DNA from: Arbacia lixula
Taxonomy: Eukaryota; Echinodermata; Echinoidea; Arbacioida; Arbaciidae
Reading direction: 5' to 3'
DNA: 64,000 nt
Assembly: GCA_963669155.1 (NCBI GenBank)
Contig: OZ022583.1
Coordinates: 3,401,357 to 3,465,356 of the forward strand
Both the position numbers and the translations under genes were made by a program. Every line of letters starts with the position of its first letter. Position 1 is the first letter of the stretch. The notes beneath the pieces are model-generated. The model searched no databases, had not been told where the DNA came from, and saw only the letters and a list, made by a program, of their open reading frames with translations. Of this stretch, positions 36,962 to 46,790 are shown one piece after another.

Positions 36962-39195
36962 TTGATGTGATCGCGTATTTTGAAATTCTGTCCCGTGGAG
37001 GTGCTTTTGAACGTGGTTGTATCTTGAATGTGTTGATGAAGTGAGCATTTTTTGGCGTTGCATTTGTAGAATCCTAGTTGTGCCGTGGAATTGTTTGTCT
37101 CAGCCAAAGGGGTGGTTGAGTTGTTGGCGTGGTTGTTGTTGCTGGTGGTTGTGTGGTTGTTGTTGTTTGCGTGATTGTTGTTGTTTGTCCCGATGTTCGG
37201 TGCTTTGGCGTTAACAAGTAGGTCGCGGAGTGATTTACTGCGGCGGAATGATGTCATGGGAGCTCTCGGGAAGATGGTCTGTAGTGTATGGCATTGTTGG
37301 ATAAGTTGATAGTGTTTGTGGATGATTTTGGGTACTGCTGATGTGCCGGGTGTAAATGTGATAGAGAAGTGCACATTATTGGAAGCCTTCTTCTCCTTTT
37401 TGGTGAGGAGTTGGTCTCGGGGTATGTTGGCGGCTTTGTGTAATTGTCGACTGACCATGTTTGTGTTGTATTGACGATGTGTGAGATGTGCTTCTAGTTT
37501 GTTGAGATGATGGGTTGCTCTGTCCTGATTCGAGCAAATTCGTCTGATGCGGGTGGCTTGACTAAAAGGGATACTGCGGAAAGTGTGTTTGGGGTGGCAG
37601 GATGTTGGGAGAAGATACGTATGTTTATCTGAAGGTTTGTTGTACAGTTCTGTTTGGAGTGTTCCTTCTTTAAGTTGAAGTAGTGTGTCAAGGAAGCTGA
37701 CTTCCGAGTTAGAGTAGTTGAAAGTGTATTTGATCGAGTGATGTTTTCTGTTGATGGTGTCTTGGAATTTTGAGAGGAGTCGGGGAGAGCCAGACCAAAT
37801 GAACTGAATATCATCTATGAAGCGTTTCCATGATCCTGCGATGATAGTATGGTGTCTCGAGTTAAGTATGTCCTTCTCAAGTTCGCCCATGAAAATGTTG
37901 GCATAAGAAGGTGCGACTGGTGTACCCATCGCAGTCCCTTCGATTTGTAAATAATGTTGGTTCTGGAACTGGAAGTTGTTAAGTGTAAGAACTAGTTCTA
38001 GAAGGCGCATGAGTTGATCTGTAGGTGGATGTTGTGTGTTTCTTGTGTTGAGTGCAGTTTTACATGCTGCCATGCCTTCCCCATGGGGGATATTTGTGTA
38101 AAGAGACGTGACGTCTGCCGTTACCAGTATGGTGCGTTCTGGGAAAGGGGCATGAGAGGTGTTTAGACTCTCCACATGATTGAGGAAGTCTGTTGTGTCT
38201 TGGAGGTAGGATGGGAGTTTTTCTACTAGCGGGTGGAGGTGGTAGTCTAGATATTTTGATATCTGTGCTGTTGGGCAGGAGCATCCTGACACTATGGGCC
38301 TTCCAGGGTTGTTAGGTTTGTGGATTTTAGGGAGGAAGTACATGTTGGGACAGGATACGCTGGAAGGGACCAAGGCTTGTTTGATTTTTTTGTCTTCGTC
38401 AAGTAGGTCAATTGCTTGCTTGACCTGGAGTAGGTGTTTTGGTGTCGGGTTCGAGTCAAGTTTTTTGTATATGGTTTCGTCGGAGAGTTGGCGTTCTCCT
38501 TCAGCAATATAGTCTTTGGAGGACATGACTACAACTGCTGATCCTTTGTCTGCGGGTTTTATGACAATGTTGGGGTTCTTTCTGAGTCCGTCAAGTGCTT
38601 TCCGTTCAGGGCGCGACAAGTTGTCTATGAAAGCGTTTCTTTCGTACTTGGCTACTGCATCTCTTGTGTCTTTCTCGACGTTTTCCAAGAATATTTGTAG
38701 GCGCGGGTTATTGATGGTGGGGATCCATTTACTTCTGACTGGACATGGGAACGCCTGTCTGCTTTGGCTGGATGTGCTTTCGACTTGTGTCGGTGTACTC
38801 TGGGAAAGAGGAGGATCTGGGATGTCGTTAGAGTCTTGTCTGAGACGGCTCGTGGTTGGGGTGGTTTGATCTGTCTGTGACTGTTTTGTTGAGAAGTGTG
38901 CCCTCACATACATTTTGCGTTTGAGTTCGGTGAAATCTGCTTGTAGTTGCGAGTGATCAGTCTGTGCTGGTGTAGGGCAGAAAGATAAGCCTTTTGAGAG
39001 GAGTGTGGTTTCTGCTTCCGATAGTTCATAGTCTGATAGGTTGACTACTATTGTCGGCTGGCGGTTGTTGTCTTCTGTTTCGGCCATTGATGGTTCAGTG
39101 GGTGTTGCATTCTTTTTTTGCGGTTCTTCGTCATATATGTGTGATCCGAAGAGGGGGGTTTGTGAAGAGGGCCGTTGCAAGACATTGTATACCAC
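36962..39195 (-). pseudogene. Reverse transcriptase region of PLE-1
   Basis: The minus-strand frame is open from about 39195 to the nested insertion. RT landmarks in order: NIVIKPADKGSAVVVM, MYFLPKIHKPNNPGRPIVSG, TADVTSLYTNIPHGEG, GTAMGTPVAPSYANIFMGEL, and RFIDDIQFIW (the catalytic box, with IDDI where the YxDD motif is usual). A Pro/Ser/Thr/Asn-rich region and an Asn-rich low-complexity linker flank the RT core. The first ~30 residues come from terminal-repeat sequence, so the natural start may be the MAETEDN at about 39090. After 36962 the frame continues into foreign insertion sequence and loses its endonuclease. Confidence 0.88.
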
Positions 39196-39204
39196 TAGTT
39201 ATAG

Positions 39205-39240
39205 GACCAAGCTTTCGGGCACCTGCCCTTCATCAGGATC
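39205..39240 (-). ncRNA. Hammerhead-ribozyme-like motif in the PLE-1 terminal repeat (minus-sense copy)
   Basis: On the minus strand: stem I strand GAUC, core CUGAUGA, stem II GGGC/GCCC with an AGGU loop, GAAA, a two-base GC in place of stem III, then UU and the stem I partner GGUC. It is identical in the folded part to the + strand copy at 39658-39693. Hammerhead motifs with minimal stem III are known in PLE pseudo-LTRs; self-cleavage here is inferred, not shown. Confidence 0.6.
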
Positions 39241-39657
39241 TGGAATCAATAACATTAACGACAGTACAGTACAGTACAGTGCACATATGAAATAAGAATA
39301 AATACATCAACAAAAAGAACATAAGTTATGAAACGATAAACATATAGACGGCAGAAAACGCCTAAGTAAACACTGACCCCCAAACACGCCATATCACTTC
39401 ACTATAGCTCAAGCACACGAGACACACAACAATTCCAATACGTACACCAAAATCGGGAAGGTAACTGACCATTTCTTGTATATTTTTGTATATTGATTAG
39501 TATGATACGATTTATTCCTACCGTTTCTATCTTATGCTTTGTATATTTCTGCCGTCTATATGTTTATCGTTTCATTACTTATGTTATTTTTGTTGATGTA
39601 TTTATTGTTATTTCATATGTGCACTGTACTGTACTGTCGTTAATTTTATTGATTCCA

Positions 39658-39693
39658 GATCCTGATGAAGGGCAGGTGCCCGAAAGCTTGGTC
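39658..39693 (+). ncRNA. Hammerhead-ribozyme-like motif in the PLE-1 terminal repeat (plus-sense copy)
   Basis: Stem I GATC (39658-39661) can pair with GGTC (39690-39693). The core CTGATGA is at 39662-39668. Stem II GGGC (39670-39673) pairs with GCCC (39678-39681). GAAA is at 39682-39685. Only GC separates it from the UU cleavage context. Stem I uses one G-U pair. This matches the minimal-stem-III, type-I-like layout described for PLE hammerheads. Confidence 0.62.
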
Positions 39694-39754
39694 CTATAAC
39701 TAGTGGTATACAATGTCTTTCAATGGCCCTCTTCAAAAACCCCCCTCTTCGGAT

Positions 39755-39764
<10 letters not shown>

Positions 39765-39800
<36 letters not shown>
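39765..39800. repeat. (CA)n-(TA)n tract between PLE segments
   Basis: A short CA run followed by a pure TA run separates the PLE-1 terminal repeat from the start of the PLE-3 endonuclease fragment. Confidence 0.9.
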
Positions 39801-39802
<2 letters not shown>

Positions 39803-40251
39803 CACTGCAGAATAATTGCCTCACCAGCAGCGTTGTGTACCAGGCGACTGTAACACGGCAAGACAATTCTAAGGCAGAAACTTACATCGGCCTCACAGAG
39901 AATACATTCAAAACGCGCTACAATGCCCACATCTCCAGCTTCAAAAATGAAACAAAACGGAACGCCACAACACTCAGCGAGTATATTTGGAGGCTAAAAG
40001 ACAACAATGTTCAGCACACCCTCAAATGGAAGATTATCGCAAATGCCAGAGCTTACACACCGACGAGTACAAGATGCGAACTTTGTCTGGAAGAAAAGTT
40101 CCTCATAATCCACAAGCCACTTTTGTCCACACTCAACAAAAGAAACGACCTCGCCAGCACATGCCGTCACAAAAGAAAGCACCTACTATGCAACTTCTCC
40201 AACAAACGATCACTTTATTGTAAACTGGGTCCTCACGAAACAGTTCTGTAA
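39801..40251 (+). pseudogene. GIY-YIG endonuclease end of a third Penelope-like element (PLE-3)
   Basis: The frame ending at 40251 gives CPLQNNCLTSSVVYQATV, then ETYIGLTENTFKTRYNAHIS, TLSEYIWRLK, CELCLEEKFLI and a C-terminal CRHKRKHL. The VVYQATV and TYIGLT pair is the GIY-YIG signature, and the flanking Cys residues match the zinc-binding positions typical of Penelope-type endonucleases. It differs strongly from the endonucleases of PLE-1 and PLE-2, so it belongs to a different PLE lineage. No RT is attached; the fragment is a 5'-truncated relic between two (TA)n tracts. Confidence 0.82.
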
Positions 40252-40282
40252 AACTTTATGTAGTAAGTTCCACCTATATTTA

Positions 40283-40286
<4 letters not shown>

Positions 40287-40324
<38 letters not shown>
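40287..40324. repeat. (TA)n tract bordering the left end of PLE-2
   Basis: A pure TA run directly abuts the outer end of the PLE-2 left inverted repeat. Confidence 0.92.
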
Positions 40325-40327
<3 letters not shown>

Positions 40328-41015
40328 GCGAAAAGAGAGTCTAGGAGCTGGGGCGTAGCTGGACCTTCCACGTTTAATTGAAAGCTTTCGGCTGTTAGGC
40401 CTTCTTCAGTCAAGTTCTGAAGTATAAACATTAACAAATACACTGTATAAGCAAACATATATGGCAATATCAATCAAATCAAATCAAATCAAATCAAGCA
40501 TCAAAAACATAGCAAAAATTAGGTATGAAAAATGTTTTAGAATAAATGGTTTAAAGTGTTTTACCTTGCCTGGCGGCGGTTGTCTGTGCTGTGGGTATGC
40601 TTGTTAGGATTTGTGTGTAGTGTGTTTGATGAGTGGTGTGCAGTGAAGTGTGGGTTGTTGACCTGTGACATGGGTGTTACTTGTAGTGTCATGACCTGTG
40701 TCTGTGGGGAGCATCGGTATACAAATACATTGTAGTGTGGTATATTTTCCACACATACGTACATAAGAACAAGTATATATATATATATAGATGATTTGTC
40801 ACGATTATCTTCATATGCACATGTGCATGAAGTATATATATATATATGTATATATATAATTTGACATGATTATGGTATTTTGCACGCATACTTGAAATAT
40901 ACATGTATACAATTTGGCATGAATCTGTTCTTATCCATACACATACACATACATCAGATATACACAATTTGACATGACTATGCACATCATATATATGTAA
41001 TAGTAATACTATTAC
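40322..41015 (-). repeat. Left inverted terminal repeat (pseudo-LTR) of PLE-2
   Basis: This is the reverse complement of about 45093-45774, with differences mainly in the TA-repeat lengths. It contains a (TCAAA)n microsatellite at about 40474-40495, a hammerhead-like core at 40378-40413 and AT-rich palindromic sequence near the ORF. Confidence 0.88.
40378..40413 (-). ncRNA. Hammerhead-ribozyme-like motif in the PLE-2 left arm
   Basis: On the minus strand: UUGA, CUGAAGA, stem II GGC/GCC with a CUAACA loop, GAAA, GC, UU, UCAA. The four-base stem I (UUGA with UCAA) differs in sequence from that of PLE-1 but keeps pairing. The seventh core base is A in place of U; this position is known to tolerate variation. 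Confidence 0.6.
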
Positions 41016-41037
41016 CAGAGCAACTATATCAACGATT

Positions 41038-43959
41038 ATGGCCACTATCAATGACAAACACAGCAACACTACGATCCACCAACTACGGAAATGCACCACG
41101 AAACTTGAACGCTATCGACTGCACGCCAAATACCTGAACCTATACAAGGACCTAGACATTGTCCCCAAAGGCCTGCTGATTAAGAAGCCATTCAGCTTTT
41201 CCAAAGATGAATCAACTGACAACAAGTGGACACTGGCACTGTGGAACGCCTCGCGCCAACTACGAGACATTACAATCCACGCCTTAGAACGCAGAACTGA
41301 AGATCTACTGACGCAGAGAGAGGAGCTTAAAAAGGAATTATACGAACTAAGTACAGCCATGTGCTACCACGAGACAATTAATAAAATCAACCAGGACTAC
41401 AAAGGGACTGAAAAAAGGCTCATCCTGACGAAAGAAGGAAAGCTGAAAAGGGATGTAATGAACTGTAAAGAGATTAAGAAACGTATAAGCAACATCCCCC
41501 ACTTAAACAACGACAAACCACCGAATGTACCACAAAAGAGAAAGCAATGCAGACGATTAAGGAAAAAACAATATAGCAAACGAAGATCACATTCTCCAGA
41601 CAAGAACAACAACAACGTACATGCAACTCCAGAAGTAGATAACAAACAAGCTGAAAAGAACACCAAAGTATCGGTAATTAACCTATCCAATTATCCTCTG
41701 TCACAAACAGAAACAAGCCTACTACAGAAAGGGCTGAAATTCTGCCCCACACCGCCCCAGGTAGATCCGCTAGAAATCAAAAGAAACTTAGAAGCCTTTG
41801 AAAGGCAAATGAAACTTAAAGTCCACTTCGCAGATAAATCACAAACGGGTAATAACCCAAGACCAACGCCAACGCCAACTCCAAGCCAAGCCACAACTCA
41901 AGAGGAGAAAAACACCCAGCCACCTATTATTAAACAGATAAACACATGGACACCGAGAGTCGATAACCCATATTTACAAATATTCCTTGAAAACGTAAAG
42001 AAAGACACAACAGCATGTACGGACAGCTACAACACAACAACACGCAGAGACAATCTAACAAAAGGAGAACGAAAAGCCCTCAAAACCCTAAAATCAAACG
42101 ATGATATTATCATAAAACCGGCGGACAAAGGGTCATCGGTAGTCATAATGTCCAGAGATGACTATGTATCAGAAGGTATACGGCAACTATCCGACAAAAA
42201 CACTTACCGAGAACTAACACAAGACCCCACTCTATTCCACCTGAACAAAGTTCAGAAAGTAGTCAAAGAACTCGACGTAGACCCACACATACAAAAAGGT
42301 CTCATACCCAAAACTATCGTCTGCCCCAACCTCTACTTTCTCCCAAAAATCCACAAGCCAAACAATCCAGGTCGACCAATTGTCTCAGGCTGCTCATGCC
42401 CCACAGCACAAATCTCAAAATACCTAGATTTCTACCTACGCCCCCTCACCGAAAAATTACCCTCTCACACAAAAGATACAACACACTTCCTAAACCACAT
42501 CGAAACAATAAACACACACTCTTACCCACTCTCCCCAAGAACAATACTGGCAACAGCAGACGTATCTTCCCTATACACAAACATACCCCACGGAGAAGGC
42601 ATTGAAGCCTGCCAGGAAGCCCTCAACACCAGAGATGAACAAAATCCACCCACAGACCAGTTAATCCGACTACTCGAACTAATTCTTAAACTTAACAACT
42701 TCCAGTTCAATGGAAAACATTACCTGCAAATTGAGGGTACAGCAATGGGAACACCGGTTGCCCCCACCTACGCAAATATATTCATGGGCCGCCTAGAGAA
42801 ACAAATACTGAACACAACACAATCACCCACCCTGGCAAACTCATGGAAACGGTACATAGACGACATCTTCTTCCTTTGGACAGGCTCACCCAGAACACTA
42901 TCCAAACTGCAAGAAAAAATGAACAACATACACCCAACTATCAAATTCACATTCGAGTCATCCAATGACAAGGCTCACTTCCTCGATGTCTCACTACAAC
43001 TATCCAACAATCGAATACACACAGAACTATACACCAAGCCAACAGACTCACACACATACCTCCTGCCATCCTCCTGCCACCCCAGCCACTCCCTCAAAAG
43101 CATACCATACAGCCAGGCACTACGAATCCGAAGAATCTGTTCAACACCTGATCGTGAAGACCACCACCTCAAACAACTACAACATAACTTTGAAGCCCGA
43201 AATTACCAACCACACACTGTCAGACAACAAATACAAAAAGCTAAAGAAAAGCCCAGAGAACAACTACTCAAATACACACCACATTCTGAAAAACACAACG
43301 ACACCGTCTTCTGCACAGTACCCTTCTCCCCCGCCACTGCCAAAATCCCAAGCATAATAAAAAAACACTTTCCCATCCTACAACAAGGAAACACAACCAA
43401 AACCATCTTCCCCAAACCCCCAACAACGTCGTACAGACGAGGACGCACGCTGCGGGACCTGCTCGTAAAGGCGGGACACCCATTCCCCCGCCAAAACGAA
43501 AACGAACACGAGTCGCCCATGCCCAATGGGTTCTTCCAATGTCCATCCCAAAGATGCATAATCCATAAACACATAACAAACACTTCCAATTTCAAAAGCA
43601 CAGTCACTAACCAAGAATACCCCATAACCTCACACATCACATGCAAATCCAGTTGGATAATATATCTCATCACCTGCACTCAATGCAACAAACAATATGT
43701 TGGCAAAACAGAAACCACACTTTACACACGCTTCAACAACACACGATCCGAAATAAAAAACTTCCACTCGACATCACAACACAAAACACTACCATACACA
43801 GTACATTTCAATCTTCCATCCCATTCAGTAGACAATGTCCGAATTACCGGTATCGATTCGATTCATAAGAAATCCCGCCAAACAATCCTCCACCGAGAAT
43901 CCTTCTGGATATCCAAACTCAAAACCCTACAGCCAGGTGGGATCAATGTCGACCAATAA
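41038..43959 (+). CDS. PLE-2 polyprotein: reverse transcriptase plus GIY-YIG endonuclease, 973 aa
   Basis: The ORF is open from ATG (41038) to TAA. Residues 1-200 are basic, with a Lys/Arg-rich patch near 155-190 (RKQCRRLRKKQYSKRR) suited to nucleic-acid binding or nuclear import. The RT core spans about 330-660: DDIIIKPADKGSSVVIM, LYFLPKIHKPNNPGRPIVSG, TADVSSLYTNIPHGEG (about 506), GTAMGTPVAP (about 568) and the catalytic YIDDIFFLW (about 606). The C-terminal 100 residues are the GIY-YIG endonuclease: IIYLITC, QYVGKTETTLYTR and the candidate catalytic Glu in HRESFWISKL. RT and endonuclease together are the hallmark of PLEs, which prime reverse transcription at the target site. No stop or frameshift was seen, so it may still be active. 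Confidence 0.92.
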   Translation: MATINDKHSNTTIHQLRKCTTKLERYRLHAKYLNLYKDLDIVPKGLLIKKPFSFSKDESTDNKWTLALWNASRQLRDITIHALERRTEDLLTQREELKKELYELSTAMCYHETINKINQDYKGTEKRLILTKEGKLKRDVMNCKEIKKRISNIPHLNNDKPPNVPQKRKQCRRLRKKQYSKRRSHSPDKNNNNVHATPEVDNKQAEKNTKVSVINLSNYPLSQTETSLLQKGLKFCPTPPQVDPLEIKRNLEAFERQMKLKVHFADKSQTGNNPRPTPTPTPSQATTQEEKNTQPPIIKQINTWTPRVDNPYLQIFLENVKKDTTACTDSYNTTTRRDNLTKGERKALKTLKSNDDIIIKPADKGSSVVIMSRDDYVSEGIRQLSDKNTYRELTQDPTLFHLNKVQKVVKELDVDPHIQKGLIPKTIVCPNLYFLPKIHKPNNPGRPIVSGCSCPTAQISKYLDFYLRPLTEKLPSHTKDTTHFLNHIETINTHSYPLSPRTILATADVSSLYTNIPHGEGIEACQEALNTRDEQNPPTDQLIRLLELILKLNNFQFNGKHYLQIEGTAMGTPVAPTYANIFMGRLEKQILNTTQSPTLANSWKRYIDDIFFLWTGSPRTLSKLQEKMNNIHPTIKFTFESSNDKAHFLDVSLQLSNNRIHTELYTKPTDSHTYLLPSSCHPSHSLKSIPYSQALRIRRICSTPDREDHHLKQLQHNFEARNYQPHTVRQQIQKAKEKPREQLLKYTPHSEKHNDTVFCTVPFSPATAKIPSIIKKHFPILQQGNTTKTIFPKPPTTSYRRGRTLRDLLVKAGHPFPRQNENEHESPMPNGFFQCPSQRCIIHKHITNTSNFKSTVTNQEYPITSHITCKSSWIIYLITCTQCNKQYVGKTETTLYTRFNNTRSEIKNFHSTSQHKTLPYTVHFNLPSHSVDNVRITGIDSIHKKSRQTILHRESFWISKLKTLQPGGINVDQ

Positions 43960-44028
43960 TAAAATCCACACACCAACACATCAGACACACTAAAACCTTT
44001 GTTCTACATACATATATTTAATGTGTCT

Positions 44029-45092
44029 GTAAAAATATAATAACAACAAATGACACATATATATCATGTGCATATTCATGTGAAATGTATATCTGATGTA
44101 TGTGTATGTATATGGATAAGAACAGATTCATGCCAAATTGTATACATGTATATTTCAAGTGTGCATAATATCATAATCATGCCAAATTATATATATATAC
44201 ATCTATACGTCATGTACATGTGTATATGAAGATAATCGTGACAAATCATCTATACATATATATATATATATATATGCACATGCTTTTTTTGTATGTATGT
44301 GTGGAAAATATATCACACTATTTATATACTGATGCCCTCCACAAACACAGGTCTTGACACTAAAAGTAACATCCGTGTCACTTTTAAATACCATATTATT
44401 ATTACTATTAAATATAATAACGACAAATGATACATATATATGATGTGCATATTCGGGTCAAATTGTGTATATCTGATGCATGTTAATGTGTATGGATAAG
44501 AACAGACTCATACCAAATTGTATACATGTATATTTCAAGTATGTGTGCATAATACCATAATCATACCAAATTATATATACCTACACTTCATGTACATGTG
44601 TATATGAAGATAATCGTGACAAATCATTTATACCTAAATATATACATACATATGTATATGTTTTTTTGTATGTGTGTGTGGACAATATATCACACTATTT
44701 GTATACTAATGCCCTCCACAAACACAGGTCATATTAGTATTACTATTACATATATATGATGTGCATAGTCATGTCAAATTGTGTATATCTGATGTATGTG
44801 TATATGTATGGATAAGAACAGATTCATGCCAAATTGTATACATGTATATTTCAAGTGTGCATAATATCATAATCATGCCAAATTATATATATACATCTAT
44901 ACGTCATGTACATGTGTATATGAAGATAATCGTGACAAATCATCTTTACATATATATATATATATATGCACATGCTTTTTTGTATGTATGTGTGGAAAAT
45001 ATATCACACTATTTATATACTGATGCCCTCCACAAACACAGGTCTTGACACTAAAAGTAACATCTGTGTCACTTTTAAATATTATATTAGTA
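44029..45092 (+). repeat. Three tandem partial pseudo-LTR units of about 335-370 bp
   Basis: Units begin near 44029, 44403 and 44738, and the fourth (about 45090) is the start of the right arm. Each contains GATGTGCATA, GTATGGATAAGAACAGA, TACATGTATATTTCAAGT, GAAGATAATCGTGACAAATC, GTGTGTGGA.AATATA.CACAC and GCCCTCCACAAACACAGGTC. Open frames inside simply translate the repeat and are not genes. Confidence 0.85.
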
Positions 45093-45774
45093 TTACTATT
45101 ACATATATATGATGTGCATAGTCATGTCAAATTGTGTATATCTGATGTATGTGTATGTGTATGGATAAGAACAGATTCATGCCAAATTGTATACATGTAT
45201 ATTTCAAGTATGCGTGCAAAATACCATAATCATGTCAAATTATATATATACATATATATATATACTTCATGCACATGTGCATATGAAGATAATCGTGACA
45301 AATCATCTATATATATATATATACTTGTTCTTATGTACGTATGTGTGGAAAATATACCACACTACAATGTATTTGTATACCGATGCTCCCCACAGACACA
45401 GGTCATGACACTACAAGTAACACCCATGTCACAGGTCAACAACCCACACTTCACTGCACACCACTCATCAAACACACTACACACAAATCCTAACAAGCAT
45501 ACCCACAGCACAGACAACCGCCGCCAGGCAAGGTAAAACACTTTAAACCATTTATTCTAAAACATTTTTCATACCTAATTTTTGCTATGTTTTTGATGCT
45601 TGATTTGATTTGATTTGATTTGATTGATATTGCCATATATGTTTGCTTATACAGTGTATTTGTTAATGTTTATACTTCAGAACTTGACTGAAGAAGGCCT
45701 AACAGCCGAAAGCTTTCAATTAAACGTGGAAGGTCCAGCTACGCCCCAGCTCCTAGACTCTCTTTTCGCATTTA
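45093..45774 (+). repeat. Right inverted terminal repeat (pseudo-LTR) of PLE-2
   Basis: Plus-sense counterpart of 40322-41015. It contains a TTTGA tandem repeat at about 45600-45624, the hammerhead-like core at 45684-45719, and the outer end TTTTCGCATTTATA. Confidence 0.88.
45684..45719 (+). ncRNA. Hammerhead-ribozyme-like motif in the PLE-2 right arm
   Basis: TTGA (45684-45687) pairs with TCAA (45716-45719). The core CTGAAGA is at 45688-45694. Stem II GGC (45696-45698) pairs with GCC (45705-45707). GAAA is at 45708-45711, then GC and TT. The layout is the same as at 39658-39693 with different stem sequences. Confidence 0.62.
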
Positions 45775-45827
45775 TATACTTCTGGAGCAACCGCACTTAT
45801 CATGTCTAAGTTGAGAACTATTGCACT

Positions 45828-45829
<2 letters not shown>

Positions 45830-45902
<73 letters not shown>

Positions 45903-45917
45903 GGGGGCAGAGATATA

Positions 45918-46014
<97 letters not shown>

Positions 46015-46016
46015 AG
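45830..46016. repeat. Compound microsatellite (TA)n-(GA)n-(TG)n-(GA)n
   Basis: TA run about 45831-45864, GA run about 45865-45896, poly-G, TG run about 45919-45970, GA run about 45971-46014. Frames through it are not coding. Confidence 0.92.
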
Positions 46017-46202
46017 AATCAAATGTATCTGACATCCACGTATTCTAAAGCATTCCAGTGATATGAGACACTGAATCATGGCCATAGATGGACAAAGTTG
46101 GTACGTAAAATATTAAAATTAAAGTTATCATCTCTGCAAAGCGACATGCGGAAATCAAATCAGGGTTTGAATTACGGCTGACTACTGCCCAATTAACTGT
46201 TA

Positions 46203-46790
46203 AATAATAATAATAATAACAGTAATGATAATAATAATAATAATCATAATAATAATAATGATCATAATAATGATAATCATCATCATCATCATCATCATAA
46301 TAATAATAATAACAACAATAATAAGTAAAACTTATATAGCGCATTTTAACGATAGAGGTTCTCTATTCGTTTTACATTAATATTTACAGAAATTACAAAA
46401 GGTATACTGTATATCTTACATTCTTACATTAATAGCATTGCATTAAAAAAAAACGAAACTAAGTAGTAAACAAGTAGGTCTTAAGTACAGCTTGAAAAAA
46501 AGATAATGATGATGCTTTCCGGATGTGCAGTGGGAGGTTGTTCCAGAGGTCTGGAGCAATAATTGAGAAAGATCTGTGTCCATATGTCTGTGTGTGAGTA
46601 CGAGGTATGTGAAGGAGGATTTGGTTCTGGGAATGAATTAGGGTTCGACGTGGAGTGTAAGAAACTAGAGAAGGAAGGTGCAAGTTCGTGAAGAGCTTTG
46701 TAGGTCATAAGAAGGATTTTGAACTGTATATGCTTGTCCATTGGTAGCCAGTGCAGGTTGTGAAGAATTTGTGAGATAGTGGATGTGCGT
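46203..46790 (-). mobile_element. 3' end of a CR1/L2-type retroposon (minus strand), frameshifted
   Basis: On the minus strand two overlapping frames give DKHIQFKILLMTYKALHELA, then (after a shift near 46640) YTPRRTL and a GHRSFSIIAPDLWNNLPLHI-type segment. These are the conserved C-terminal motifs of this RT class. The 3' end is CGCTATATAAGTTTTACTTA followed by an ATT/ATC trinucleotide tract (about 46203-46325). Only the last ~140 codons survive. Confidence 0.75.

Larger units (their letters stand above)
34461..39357 (-). mobile_element. Penelope-like retroelement PLE-1 (minus strand), split by a nested retroposon
   Basis: In minus-strand order the element has: a terminal-repeat segment (39357-39138) carrying a hammerhead-like core; an RT-bearing ORF (39195 to about 36962); a nested + strand CR1-like insertion (about 35065-36960); the GIY-YIG endonuclease end (about 35064-34745); and a 3' UTR down to the (TA)n tract. 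The 3' UTR sequence (34461-34740) is repeated in the opposite orientation at 39361-39763. Compared with PLE-2 the ORF lacks about 200 N-terminal residues, the terminal repeat being joined directly to the truncated ORF, as expected for 5' truncation during retrotransposition. The element is dead because RT and endonuclease are separated. Confidence 0.85.
39138..39763. repeat. Inverted terminal-repeat segments of PLE-1
   Basis: The arm at 39138-39357 (reading left to right GTGTGATCCGAAGAGG to ACATATAGACGGCAGA) is the reverse complement of 39549-39763. The spacer 39358-39548 continues the + sense arm and matches the PLE-1 3' UTR (34540-34720 inverted). PLE termini are known to be arranged as direct or inverted pseudo-LTRs, and this is such an inverted arrangement. 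Both arms carry a hammerhead-like core. Confidence 0.85.
40322..45774 (+). mobile_element. Penelope-like retroelement PLE-2, structurally complete, with long inverted terminal repeats
   Basis: A single open ORF (41038-43959) is flanked by inverted repeats of about 690 bp (40322-41015 and about 45093-45774). Their outer ends read AAATGCGAAAAGAGAGTCTA and, inverted, TAGACTCTCTTTTCGCATTT. Between the ORF and the right arm are three extra tandem copies of a ~350-bp piece of the terminal repeat. Both arms hold a hammerhead-like core and a TCAAA/TTTGA short tandem repeat. The near identity of the arms and the intact ORF argue for recent insertion. Flanks are (TA)n-rich, so no target-site duplication can be read. 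Confidence 0.88.

Noticed and set aside
43203-43679. Minus-strand open frames of up to 158 codons inside PLE-2
   Set aside because: Shadows of the + strand ORF caused by its codon composition; no motifs.
44761-45536. Open frames of 95 and 163 codons downstream of PLE-2
   Set aside because: They translate the pseudo-LTR tandem repeat; the same peptide recurs with each unit and has no domain.
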